The notes below the pieces were generated by a model. That model searched no databases. It was not told where the DNA came from and worked only from the letters and a program-made list of their open reading frames with translations. This document shows, piece by piece, positions 49,846-61,230 of a stretch of 64,000 nt of DNA. The position numbers were made by a program, and so were the translations under genes. The DNA lies in contig CAXSEF010000005.1 of NCBI GenBank assembly GCA_964236535.1, forward strand, positions 21,417-85,416. Reading direction: 5' to 3'. The stretch is from CAXSEF01 sp964236535 (GTDB taxonomy: Bacteria > Pseudomonadota > Alphaproteobacteria > Acetobacterales > Acetobacteraceae). The stretch's first letter is position 1; each line of letters opens with the position of its first letter.

Positions 49846-51294
49846 TCAGAACGCGTTGCTGCTGCGGACCTCACGCAGGACGGTCATCAACATGACCCTG
49901 AGGTCCAGGCCTACCGACCAGTTCTCGATGTAGAACAGGTCGCAGGCGACGCGCTGCTCGATCTGGTCGAGCGTGGTGGTCTCGCCCCGCCAGCCATTGA
50001 CCTGCGCCCAGCCCGTGATGCCCGGCTTGACCCGGTGGCGCGTCGCGTATTGCTGCACCACCTCCGTGAACAGCCGATCGGCCGCCTTGGTGTTGGGCGC
50101 GTGCGGGCGGGGACCGACCAGCGACATGGTCCCGTTGAGCACGTTGAACAGTTGCGGCAGCTCGTCGATCGAGAGCCGGCGGATGATGCGGCCGACCCGG
50201 GTGACGCGCGGATCGCCGCGGCTGGTCTGGCGGTCGGCCAGCAGGTCGGTCATGTCGGTGCGCATCGAGCGGAACTTGTAGCAGAGGAACAGCTGGTTGT
50301 TGAAACCCATGCGCGGCTGGCGGAACAGTACCGGGCCGGGCGAGTCGAGCTTGACGGCCAGCGCGGTGAGCAGCAGCAGCGGCGAGAACAGGAGCAGCGC
50401 CAGCACGCCCACGCCGTAGTCCAGCACCGCTTTCTCCAGCGCCCGCCAATCCTTGAGCGGCTCCTCGCGCACGCACACCACGGGGTTGCGGCCGATGCCG
50501 GCGAACTGGGTTCGCGAGAAGCGCAGTCCGGCGAGGTCGGTGGTCAGCACGATGTCGGCGACCGTGCTGCTGAGCTGCTCCATGATGGCGTTGATCCGCG
50601 CCACCGCGCCGAGTGGCAGGGCGACCACGATCACGTCGATCTTCTCCAGGCGCGAGCGGGCGACGAGGTCATCGACGGTGCCCCAGACATCGACGCCCGC
50701 CTGGCTCTCCGGAACACGCGACAGACGGTCGTCGTAGATCCCCACGATCCGGTAGGCATTCGGCTCGTCGCGCAGCCGCTCGATGAACTCGCGGCTGAAA
50801 TCGCCCAGGCCCACGATGGCGAGCTTGCGCGCGAGCCGCCCTGACGCCGTCCAGGCCCGCATCTGCCTGGCGAGCGGCAGCCGGCTCGCCGTGAACAGCA
50901 CGGCCACCGCACTCGCCCAGGACAGCGGCCACAGCCGGATCGCCACGCCGCTCTGGTCGAAGGCGAACAGGCAGCCGATCGTGCAGAACGTGCCGATCAG
51001 CAGCGGCTTGGCCAGCAGCCGGATCTGCGTGGAGGCCGACAGCATTGCCGCCTGCGTGTAGGCGCCCTCGCGCGACAGGCTTGCGCTGGTGGCGACGGCG
51101 CCCAGGATCTCGGCCAGTCCGATCGGGCCGCCGGGATGGCTGCCGTGCAACCCGGCAAACAGCAGCAGGGACAGCAGGCCGGCAAGGCACAGCAGCACCA
51201 TATCGGCGATCCGCACGGTCCCTGCGATGACCGCGATCGAGATGGTCTGCGCTGTCCGGCGCCCGGCCATCGTGGTGGGAAACATGGCGTCCAT
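49846..51294 (-). CDS. polyprenyl-phosphate glycosylphosphotransferase (exopolysaccharide priming)
   Basis: 482 residues. About five N-terminal membrane helices and a CoA-binding-like domain (KLAIVGLGDFSREFIERLRD ... RIVGIYDD) precede the bacterial sugar transferase domain: membrane re-entrant helix (YGVGVLALLLFSPLLLLTAL), KLDSPGPVLFRQPRMGFNN, YKFRSM, RVGRIIRRLSIDELPQLFNV, GPRPHAPNTK and PGITGWAQVNGWRGE. This is the undecaprenyl-phosphate glucose phosphotransferase class that starts exopolysaccharide synthesis (WcaJ/GumD/AceA type). No other eps gene is adjacent, though a glycosyltransferase lies 3 kb further on. Confidence 0.92.
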   Translation of the reverse strand: MDAMFPTTMAGRRTAQTISIAVIAGTVRIADMVLLCLAGLLSLLLFAGLHGSHPGGPIGLAEILGAVATSASLSREGAYTQAAMLSASTQIRLLAKPLLIGTFCTIGCLFAFDQSGVAIRLWPLSWASAVAVLFTASRLPLARQMRAWTASGRLARKLAIVGLGDFSREFIERLRDEPNAYRIVGIYDDRLSRVPESQAGVDVWGTVDDLVARSRLEKIDVIVVALPLGAVARINAIMEQLSSTVADIVLTTDLAGLRFSRTQFAGIGRNPVVCVREEPLKDWRALEKAVLDYGVGVLALLLFSPLLLLTALAVKLDSPGPVLFRQPRMGFNNQLFLCYKFRSMRTDMTDLLADRQTSRGDPRVTRVGRIIRRLSIDELPQLFNVLNGTMSLVGPRPHAPNTKAADRLFTEVVQQYATRHRVKPGITGWAQVNGWRGETTTLDQIEQRVACDLFYIENWSVGLDLRVMLMTVLREVRSSNAF

Positions 51295-51525
51295 CACTGT
51301 CCCTCCGCTCGCGCCCGGCCGGTGCGGCTGCGCCGCGAAAATGCGTCGGGCCATGCGGCCGGGCAGACGATGCGCAACACAGGATAGCGCCGGCTGGTTA
51401 AGGAGCCGTGATGCGGGCGGATGCTGCGGCGACACCCGCGCTGTGCCGGTCCGCCTCCCCCTGCGTGGACGAGCCCTCCGCGATGCGTTGCGCCGGTGCC
51501 GGCCCCGACTGCAACCACGGCGCCC

Positions 51526-51835
51526 GAGCCGCTGCGCACCACCGCGCTGGTGGGCGTGGGTGCAGCGGCCTTTTCCGACCTCGGGATGCGGCTGCCGGGC
51601 GTCGACGGTGCCGCGGGCATCATCTCGTACGGGGTGTCCGGCATCGGCTTCCTGGGCGGGGGCATGATCCGCAAGGACGGCACCGACATGCGTGGCCGGA
51701 CACCGCATCGACGCGGCAGTGCTCGGCCGCGGCCGGCACGCTGTCCGACCGCGGCCTGCCGACAAAGGCGGCGGCGCACGCAATCTTCGTGCTGGCGGGC
51801 AGAACGTTGGGAAAACCCTTGCCTGAGCACAGGGA
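51526..51835 (+). pseudogene. MgtC/SapB-type membrane protein remnant
   Basis: The frame from 51526 reads EPLRTTALVGVGAAAFSDLG then YGVSGIGFLGGGMIRKDGTD, the MgtC-family core (LRT..L...GA..., VSGIGFLGAG). A frame change near 51700 is needed to reach QCSAAAGTLSDRGLPTKAAA and HAIFVLAGRTLGKPL, the next helices. There is no N-terminal helix before 51526 and the end overlaps a repeat, so it is truncated and frameshifted. Confidence 0.65.
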
Positions 51836-51857
51836 CTTCAGAGGCCAGGCCAATGGC

Positions 51858-51895
51858 CGCGTCCGGAGGCAGAGCCTCCGGCCTTGCTTGCCTGG
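51858..51895 (-). repeat. left-end fragment of dispersed palindromic repeat, inverted
   Basis: GTCCGGAGGCAGAGCCTCCG followed by GCCTTGCTTGCC is the reverse complement of the standard opening module. It adjoins the SDR gene stop. Confidence 0.65.
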
Positions 51896-51907
51896 CCGGC
51901 TCGGCCG

Positions 51908-52783
51908 CTAGAACATCGGCGCGCCACCGGTGACCGGCACCAGCGCGCCGGTCATGTAGCTGCCCTGCTCCGAGGCCAGCAGCACGTAGATCGGCGCCAG
52001 TTCGGCCGGCTGTCCCGGCCGGCCCATCAGCGTCTCCTGGCCCAGCGTCTCCAGCTCCTCCGGCTCCTTGGCGATCGGCTGGATCGGCGTCCACACCGGA
52101 CCGGGGGCGACGCAGTTGACCCGGATGCCCTGCGGCGCCAGCAGGTTGGACAGCCCGATCGTCAGGCTGGCGATGGCCCCCTTGGTCGCCGCGTAGACCA
52201 GCATCGTCTTGTTCGCGACCTTGGCCTGCACGCTGGTGGTGTTCACGATCGCCGCACCGGGCTTCATGTGCCGCACTGCCGCCTGGCACAGGTAGTATAT
52301 CGCGAACACGTTGGTGCGGAATGCCACGTCGATCTGCTCCGCGGTCACGTCGTCCATCCCCTCGTTCACCGTCTGGGCGGCCGCGTTGTTCACCAGGATG
52401 TCGAGCCGCCCCAGCGCGCCGACCGTCCGCTCGACGAGCGCGTGGCAGTGCGCCTCGTCGCGGATGTCGCCGGGCAGCAGCAGCGCGCGGCGTCCGGCCT
52501 GCTCGATCCACGACCGGGTCTCGTCCGCGTCCACCTGCTCCTCCGGCAGGTAGGAGATCGCCACATCCGCCCCCTCGCGCGCGTAGGCGATCGCCACCGC
52601 GCGGCCGATCCCGGAGTCGCCGCCGGTGATCAGCGCGACCCGGCCGGCGAGCAGCCCCTTGCCGACGTAGCTGCTCTCGCCGTGGTCCGGCTGCGGCGAC
52701 ATCCGCGCGCTGAGGCCGGGCGCTTCCTGCCGCTGCGTCCCGGGAAACGGCGGGGTCGGTCCGGCGCTGCGGGGGTCGCTCAT
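51908..52783 (-). CDS. SDR-family oxidoreductase (YhdF/YdaD-like)
   Basis: 291 residues. TGGDSGIGRAVAIAYAREGA (NAD(P) loop), ILVNNAA, IVNTTSVQAKV with catalytic Ser position, YAATKGAIASLT (Tyr/Lys), and PGPVWTPIQP. The N-terminal extension with SYVGKGLLAG and this sequence set match general-stress SDRs (GSP39-like). Substrate unknown. It converges with the repeat and MgtC relic. Confidence 0.88.
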   Translation of the reverse strand: MSDPRSAGPTPPFPGTQRQEAPGLSARMSPQPDHGESSYVGKGLLAGRVALITGGDSGIGRAVAIAYAREGADVAISYLPEEQVDADETRSWIEQAGRRALLLPGDIRDEAHCHALVERTVGALGRLDILVNNAAAQTVNEGMDDVTAEQIDVAFRTNVFAIYYLCQAAVRHMKPGAAIVNTTSVQAKVANKTMLVYAATKGAIASLTIGLSNLLAPQGIRVNCVAPGPVWTPIQPIAKEPEELETLGQETLMGRPGQPAELAPIYVLLASEQGSYMTGALVPVTGGAPMF

Positions 52784-52846
52784 GGCTCGGGCACTCCGGT
52801 TGTCTGCCGCCTCCTACGCACGGGTGCCGCCGAGGATGCTTCGCCG

Positions 52847-52910
52847 CAGCAAGGCAAGGCCGGGCCTTGCCCGTGGACGCGTCCGCACGCAGAGCCTCTG
52901 CCTTGCTGCA
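52847..52910 (-). repeat. partial copy of dispersed palindromic repeat
   Basis: AGCAAGGCAAGGCCGGGCCT and GCAGAGCCTCTGCCTTGC give both termini with the middle missing. It lies just ahead of recX. Confidence 0.55.
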
Positions 52911-52956
52911 CGCGCCTCGGCTTCCCTGCCCATCCCGGCCAGGGCATCCTCCCGCA

Positions 52957-53559
52957 ATGCCGTCCGCCCGCCGCCCTGCCGGCTCCGCGCCCTCCGCCGC
53001 AAGGCTGCACGATGCGGCGCTGGCGCACCTGTCCCGCTACGCCGCCACCCGCGCCGGGCTGCTGCGCGTGCTTGTTCGGCGGATCGATCGCTGGGCCCGG
53101 GCGGCGGTCGAGGATGGTGCCGAGCCGCACGTCGTGGCCGCCGACGCCGCACGTGCACACGCCGCCGCCGCGGAGGTCGTGGCCCGGCTGGCGCAGTCCG
53201 GCACGGTTGACGACGCCGCCTTCGCTGGGAGCCGGGCGCGCAGCCTCGCCCGCACCGGGCACTCGCGGCGTGCGGTGGCAGCGCATCTTGCGGCTCGCGG
53301 GGTGCCGACCGAGATCGCCCGCGCCCTGCCCGATGCGCCGGAGGCCGAGCTCGCCGCCGCCATCGCCCATGCCAAGCGTCGGCGCCTCGGTCCGTTTGCG
53401 CCGCCAGCGGCACAGGACACGGTCGAGGACCCCGCACGTCGCCGCCGCGCGCTGGCCGGGTTCGCCCGCGCGGGCTTCAGCCAGGACATCGCGACGCGCG
53501 CCCTGCGGCTGGACCTCGACACCGCCGAACAGCTCCTGCGTAGGCTGCGCAACGCCTGA
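52957..53559 (+). CDS. recX: regulatory protein RecX
   Basis: 200-residue all-helical modulator of RecA. The three-helix repeats are visible: LHDAALAHLSRYAATRAGLL, VDDAAFAGSRARSLARTGHS (family: DAxFAxxxxxSRxxxGxG) and RRALAGFARAGFSQDIATRA. ATG 52957 is preferred to 52867, which would begin in the repeat. Not next to recA. Rich in Ala and Arg, as typical of high-GC relatives. Confidence 0.82.
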   Translation: MPSARRPAGSAPSAARLHDAALAHLSRYAATRAGLLRVLVRRIDRWARAAVEDGAEPHVVAADAARAHAAAAEVVARLAQSGTVDDAAFAGSRARSLARTGHSRRAVAAHLAARGVPTEIARALPDAPEAELAAAIAHAKRRRLGPFAPPAAQDTVEDPARRRRALAGFARAGFSQDIATRALRLDLDTAEQLLRRLRNA

Positions 53560-54052
53560 ACCTGACAGGGGCGACTGCCTGCGGATCAGGCTCAGCCTGG
53601 GACCTGGACCCGCCATCGAGCGCAAGCGTGATGTCATGTGGGACGCGCTACCCCGTGGCCCCGGGTTTCTGGAAGGATAGCCTGCTGGTACCAACGGGCG
53701 TTGAGCGTGACCGGCCAGACAAGCAAGGCCAGAGGCCCTGCCTCTGGACGAAGCCACTGGCCTAGTCTGCAGCCACTGGCCTAGTCTTTGGAAACCCTAT
53801 GCTTGAGGAGGGAGTCTCCGCTGCGTTTGCCGGTCGATGTCTGGGTCGCCGCTATGAGATGGCGTCACTCCGTTGCACCCGGGATCTCGCCAGACGCGGG
53901 ATCAGGCCGTGCTGCTGCCTAGTAGACAACCTGCAGTTGTCCGGCGCGCGCTCCGGCATGCCGGCCACACTATCCTCTCCTGCCGGCTGAGGAGGCCATC
54001 ACCCTCGCCTGTACGATGCAGGAACTGCACGAGCCTGGCCGGGCGCTTGGAG
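53560..54052. other. spacer with repeat copy and a 19-bp tandem duplication
   Basis: About 490 bases between recX and the convergent glycosyltransferase. It carries a repeat copy at 53720-53820 that includes two tandem AGCCACTGGCCTAGTCT units. No gene found in the remainder. Confidence 0.4.
53720..53820 (+). repeat. copy of dispersed palindromic repeat
   Basis: AAGCAAGGCCAGAGGCCCTG, CCTCTGGACGAAG, then the small palindrome region, then CTTTGGAAACCCTATGCTTG and AGGAGGGAGTCTCC, matching modules one to three of the long copies. The right half is missing. Confidence 0.7.
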
Positions 54053-55027
54053 TCAGCGGTGCATCAGTCTGCTCGCCTGAGATCCCAGGCGCGAGGAAAG
54101 GATGTACAACAGCCTGAATATTGTTGCCTTGCTGAGCAGCGAATGTCTGTAGTGCTTTCCCACGAGTATCCTCAGAGCGAGCATCTTCTGTCTCGACATT
54201 GCCGCATTAAGGCAGGCTTGAGGAGCGATTCGAACCAGCAGGATGTGCCTTGCTGGTTCGTCGTCTTGCGAGAGAGGCAGGCTCTTCACGTAGGAAAAAA
54301 GAAGATGCCTGGCGTTGTTGACGTTTTTTGCCCGCATGATCGAGGTTTTGGTAAGCCGGTATTTCGACACGAACTCATTGATGAATACGAACGATCCACT
54401 ACTGACCGCCAGTCCGGCGCGTATGCCGAAATCCGCGTCGACCGAGGTCCCGATCTGGTCTTCGCTCCTACATCGAACCTGTTGAGCCAGTGCAGTCTCG
54501 ATCAGGTAGCAGTTATTGGGCATTTGCTGCTTCAGGCACACACGCAGGGCCGAAGACTGACGTCCTGCATCCTGGTCTCTGCGAAAATAGTCGTTGTTCA
54601 GGCTTTGCGAATGCTGCAACAGGATGTTGCCACCCTCGTCGATGACGTATTGCTTTCCATAGATGCAACGAGTACCCGGGAAGTTGGCCCAGCCATCGAT
54701 AAGGAGATCAAGTCCTCCCGTGCATAGTAAATCGTCATCGTGAAGAAGAAGTAGCCTCGACCCGGAAGCGGTATCAAAGAGCAGGTTGACATTTCCGAAC
54801 TGGGACAGTGCGGGATCGTTATGTTGATAGTGGACTTCCACGCCTGGTGGGGGTATCAAAGTTGATACGAGTTGCTCTGTACTATCGTTTTTCGAGTCGT
54901 CACCGATAAGTATCTCTATCGGTCGGTAAATCTGCTCGTAGCAGCTCTCAATCGCTTTCAGAAGTAGTCCGGGACGATTGCAGGTGGGAATGCAGATTGA
55001 AACCAGATTTTCCACAATAACCACCAT
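54053..55027 (-). CDS. GT2-family glycosyltransferase
   Basis: 324 residues. The N-terminal GT-A start VSICIPTCNRPGLLLKAIES and YRPIEILIGDDSKNDST is followed by LLLLHDDDLLCTGGLDLLID, where the metal-binding DxD-type triplet is HDDD. ATG 55027. Base composition is visibly more AT-rich than all neighbours, and its codon usage differs (more A/T at third positions), suggesting horizontal acquisition. It may take part in surface polysaccharide synthesis; the priming transferase lies 3 kb away, but no full cluster exists. Confidence 0.85.
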   Translation of the reverse strand: MVVIVENLVSICIPTCNRPGLLLKAIESCYEQIYRPIEILIGDDSKNDSTEQLVSTLIPPPGVEVHYQHNDPALSQFGNVNLLFDTASGSRLLLLHDDDLLCTGGLDLLIDGWANFPGTRCIYGKQYVIDEGGNILLQHSQSLNNDYFRRDQDAGRQSSALRVCLKQQMPNNCYLIETALAQQVRCRSEDQIGTSVDADFGIRAGLAVSSGSFVFINEFVSKYRLTKTSIMRAKNVNNARHLLFSYVKSLPLSQDDEPARHILLVRIAPQACLNAAMSRQKMLALRILVGKHYRHSLLSKATIFRLLYILSSRLGSQASRLMHR

Positions 55028-55737
55028 GATCCTGGCTCGATCTCTGAGCAGCCTAGATGTTTGACATACGCCAAGCCACAAGAAATTTGTAACAAAAAGT
55101 TCACAGGATTGTCCGTATAATAAGATAATTCCCTTTACCTGGACGAATGGGTTTGGTTTTACACTCTGCAACGGCCGCGTATTGTATTTGCCGCCTCGAT
55201 CGTGGCGTGGTGATGCGACGCTGGAGCTTGTCCGGTGACGCATCACCACGGACGAGCCAGCCTGGATAGGTGCCCGGTGGCCTGAGATGACAGACGACGT
55301 CTCCCGACGGTCCGCTCCGGCGCCGGACCTCGGCAAACAAGACCTTGCCAGTGGTCATCGGCAACACGTTCGGCAGCGGCGACGGCAGGACCCGAAAGTC
55401 TCGGGCCCTCGACCGCCCGGGCGGGATCGCCGCCGGGCGACGATGCGTGGCGCCCAGAGAAACGGAGTTGTCATACCACCAGGCCTTGAGGGTGACCGGT
55501 CGGGCAAGCAAGGCCAGAGGCTCTGCCTCTGGACTCCGCCAAAGGCCGAGCCTTTGGGATCCTTTTGCTTGAGGAAGGGGTCTCCCAAGGCCTCCGGCCT
55601 TTTCAGGTCTGGGTGGTGCCCGCTTGGGTCATTCGAATGCGGGCGGAGGGAGAGCCCAGCCTTGCTGCGCCTAGAGGTCAACGCCTGGGCCGCTGGTAGA
55701 AGGTGTGGCCGCAGGCCGCAGCGCCCTCCCGTTGCTC
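55028..55737. other. AT-richer leader of glycosyltransferase gene, then a long repeat copy
   Basis: The first about 170 bases are AT-rich (ATAAGATAATTCCC, TTGTAACAAAAAGTTC) and presumably hold the promoter of the leftward glycosyltransferase gene; a convincing -35/-10 pair with correct spacing was not found. From about 55150 the base composition returns to high GC. The repeat copy runs 55504-55668. No gene seen. Confidence 0.4.
55504..55668 (+). repeat. near-full-length copy of dispersed palindromic repeat
   Basis: All five modules are present in order: GCAAGGCCAGAGGCTCTGCC; CCAAAGGCCGAGCCTTTGGG; TTTTGCTTGAGGAAGGGG; AAGGCCTCCGGCCTTTT; and a shortened terminal module with TTCGAATGCGGGCGGAGGGA and AGAGCCCAGCCTTGC. 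About 165 bases. Confidence 0.85.
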
Positions 55738-57264
55738 TCAGCGCAGGTAGTATCGCGCCACGACCTCCCAGGTCACGCCAGCCATCATGAACGCCGCACC
55801 GAACGGCAGCGCCAGCGCCGTCTGGGCGGACAGTATCGGGCGCCGGGGCAGCGCGGGCGCGAGCAGCAGCGCCACGGGCAGGAAGTATCGTCCCTGCAGC
55901 CCCATCACCACGCCCAGCCCGACCGCCGTCCAGGTCAAATAGAGCAGGGCGGCCAATGCGACCACCGAGGCTCCCGCCACCAGCACCGCAAGGGCCCGCC
56001 CCCAGTCGTGCCGCAGCCCGGCGTGCAGAAGCACGGCGAGGGTGCGCCCGCGCCCGGTCGGGGGTCGCGGCGCGGGCGACGCCGCCGGTTCCGCGCTCGG
56101 GTTCCGGGCCTGCATGTTGGCCGCGACCGGGGCAGCCGAAGCCAGCGCGCCCAGCAGCAGCGTGGCCACGCCCACCCGACGCAGCCAGGCCGGCAATGCC
56201 AGGTCGAGCCAGCCGAGCCGTCCGACGAACCCCTCGGCCAGCGCCCAGCCGTGGACCTGCAGCGTCGCCGCGCCGACCTGCCACACCCGCGTCGGCTCCG
56301 CCCGCAGCAGCGCCGCCTGCGCGGCCGGATCGGCGAGCCCGCCGTCGCCGCCGCCCACCAGCGCGACGTCCGCCGCCAGCGCCGACCAGCCCAGCACGCA
56401 CCCCGCGACCGCCGCCGCACCCGCCAGTCGCCAGCGCCACCGCACCCTGGCCGCGAGCGGCAGCAGGGCCGTCGGCAGGTAGGCGGGTCGCGCCGTCGCC
56501 ACCAGCGCAAGGCACAGGCACAGCGCCGCGAAGCCGGCCGGCGGTGGGAAGCGCCACCGCCTGTGCGGGTGCGCGGGCCGGTCCGGCTCCGGCCCGCGCA
56601 GCCGCACCAGCAGCGCCGCCGCCAGTGCCGCCACCGGGAGCAGCAGCGCGTCCTGCGACACCGAGGCCATCAGCGACAGCGACATCGGCAGCGCCAGCAC
56701 GGCGAACAGCCATGGCGCCGCGGCGGCGCCCAGTCCCACCGCCAGCGCCCCCAGCCCGACCGCCACGACCCCGCCCGCCAGCCGCGCCGCGTGCAGCGTG
56801 CGCAGCACCGGTGCGCCTTGCCGCCGGCCCAGCGCGATCGCCGCCGCCGCCGGCAGATACAGGACCGGCGGGTAGACTCCGGTGTTCTCGAAATGCTGCC
56901 AGCGCCGCGTGCCGCCCCAGCCGATGCCCGCCGCACGGTCGAACATCCCCGCGGTCGCGCGCACCTCGGGGTGGAACACCAGCGGCTCGAACACCGCGTA
57001 GAGCGCGTCGGCGCCGCCGTCGAGCCAGCCCCCGGCGGTGCGCCCGAGCGGCCCGTCGAAGCGGCGGGCCAGCAGGCCGCCCAGCCCGACCTGCTCGGCG
57101 CGCAGCACCTGCGCCAGCTCGTCCGGGTTCTGGAACGGCGGCACGACCCGCGCCAGCGTCGTGACCGCCAGCAGGCCGAGCAGCGCGTAGGCGACGGCAA
57201 GCGAGCCAGGCCGTAGGCCCTGCCTCCGGACCCCGGCGAAGGCTGAGCCTTTGCAGTCCATCAA
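55738..57264 (-). CDS. DUF2142 polytopic membrane protein
   Basis: 508 residues, about ten hydrophobic helices. DUF2142 features: PPFQNPDELAQVLRAEQVGL near the N-terminus, VYPPVLYLPAAAAIALG, SVSQDALLLP, RPAYLPTALLPL and a C-terminal GLQGRYFLPVALLLAPAL. These proteins resemble integral glycosyltransferases. The only in-frame starts (57264/57261) make the first 18 or so residues (MDCKGSAFAGVRRQGLRP) read through a repeat copy, so the native start may have been lost or replaced. Confidence 0.8.
   Translation of the reverse strand: MMDCKGSAFAGVRRQGLRPGSLAVAYALLGLLAVTTLARVVPPFQNPDELAQVLRAEQVGLGGLLARRFDGPLGRTAGGWLDGGADALYAVFEPLVFHPEVRATAGMFDRAAGIGWGGTRRWQHFENTGVYPPVLYLPAAAAIALGRRQGAPVLRTLHAARLAGGVVAVGLGALAVGLGAAAAPWLFAVLALPMSLSLMASVSQDALLLPVAALAAALLVRLRGPEPDRPAHPHRRWRFPPPAGFAALCLCLALVATARPAYLPTALLPLAARVRWRWRLAGAAAVAGCVLGWSALAADVALVGGGDGGLADPAAQAALLRAEPTRVWQVGAATLQVHGWALAEGFVGRLGWLDLALPAWLRRVGVATLLLGALASAAPVAANMQARNPSAEPAASPAPRPPTGRGRTLAVLLHAGLRHDWGRALAVLVAGASVVALAALLYLTWTAVGLGVVMGLQGRYFLPVALLLAPALPRRPILSAQTALALPFGAAFMMAGVTWEVVARYYLR
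57198..57260 (-). repeat. partial copy of dispersed palindromic repeat, overlapping a gene start
   Basis: GCGAGCCAGGCCGTAGGCCC, TGCCTCCGGACCCCGGCGAA, then GGCTGAGCCTTTGCAGTCC: modules one and two. It overlaps codons 2-22 of the DUF2142 gene on the reverse strand. Confidence 0.7.
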
Positions 57265-57355
57265 TGAGCCTTCCGGCGGCCGGTCCAGGTGGCTTGTCCT
57301 GGGGGGTCCGCGCTTTCAGGTCGTGGGGCGGGACTCGGGCCTTGCATCGCCACGC

Positions 57356-60619
<3,264 letters not shown>

Positions 60620-60620
60620 C

Positions 60621-60827
60621 TCAGTGCCCGCCTGCGACCGCGCCGGCCTTGAGCACGTAGACGCGCGAGCAGTACGGGCAGAACGTCTGCTCGTGCACGA
60701 TGCGCAGCCAGACGCGCGGGTGGCCGAGCGCGCCGATGCCGCCGTCGCAGGCCACCACGCGGCTGTCGACCTCGAAGGTCTCGGTCGTGCCGATCTGGGG
60801 GGTCGGGCTGCTGTCGCCGAACGCCAT
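60621..60827 (-). CDS. zf-CHCC zinc-finger protein (NDUFS6-like)
   Basis: 68 residues. VACDGGIGALGHPRVWLRIV and FCPYCSRVYVL hold the Cys, His, Cys, Cys set of zf-CHCC (PF10276), as in the complex I accessory subunit NDUFS6 and bacterial homologues. Its TGA ends one base before the polA GTG, so polA translation may be coupled to it. ATG 60827 lies 25 bases from the assembly gap. Confidence 0.85.
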   Translation of the reverse strand: MAFGDSSPTPQIGTTETFEVDSRVVACDGGIGALGHPRVWLRIVHEQTFCPYCSRVYVLKAGAVAGGH

Positions 60828-60852
60828 GGGCCGCTCTCTCTGGTCTGGGGAC

Positions 60853-60952
60853 NNNNNNNNNNNNNNNNNNNNNNNNNNNNNNNNNNNNNNNNNNNNNNNN
60901 NNNNNNNNNNNNNNNNNNNNNNNNNNNNNNNNNNNNNNNNNNNNNNNNNNNN
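60853..60952. other. assembly gap (100 N)
   Basis: One hundred N. The 55 bases just before the gap (60798-60852) are identical to the 55 bases just after it (60953-61007), so the two contig ends overlap and the gap length is a placeholder. The second copy of the zinc-finger gene start inside 60953-60981 is an artefact of this. Confidence 0.95.
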
Positions 60953-60996
60953 GGGGGTCGGGCTGCTGTCGCCGAACGCCATGGGCCGCTCTCTCT

Positions 60997-61108
60997 GGTC
61001 TGGGGACGGGCTGGTCTGGGGACGGGCTGGTCTGGGGTTGGGCCGGTCTGGGGTTGGGCCGGTCTGGGGTTGGGCTGGTCTGGGGACGGGCTGGTCTGGG
61101 GGCGGGCG
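60997..61108 (+). repeat. 16-bp tandem repeat array
   Basis: Seven consecutive 16-bp units, GGTCTGGGGACGGGCT (three), GGTCTGGGGTTGGGCC or CT (three) and a diverged last unit, run from 60997 to 61108. The left contig ends in the same array. It lies between the zinc-finger gene and the hydrolase start and probably caused the assembly break; true copy number unknown. Confidence 0.85.
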
Positions 61109-61230
61109 CGATGATACGCCTGAACGCCGTGCCGACAACTCCGCTTCCGACCGTGCGACCCGAGCGCAGGACTGCCGTCGTGCGCGGCAGCGCGGTCCCG
61201 TGCGGGATCGGCGGGCGGGCGGGTGCCGCG

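Noticed and set aside
55061..55121. TTGACA at 55061 and TATAAT at 55116 as a rightward promoter
   Set aside because: The spacing (about 49 bases) is far from 17, and no gene follows to the right for over 600 bases.
60953..60981. Second copy of the zinc-finger gene start to the right of the gap
   Set aside because: Identical to the left side over exactly 55 bp and ending at the gap; best explained by overlapping contig ends.
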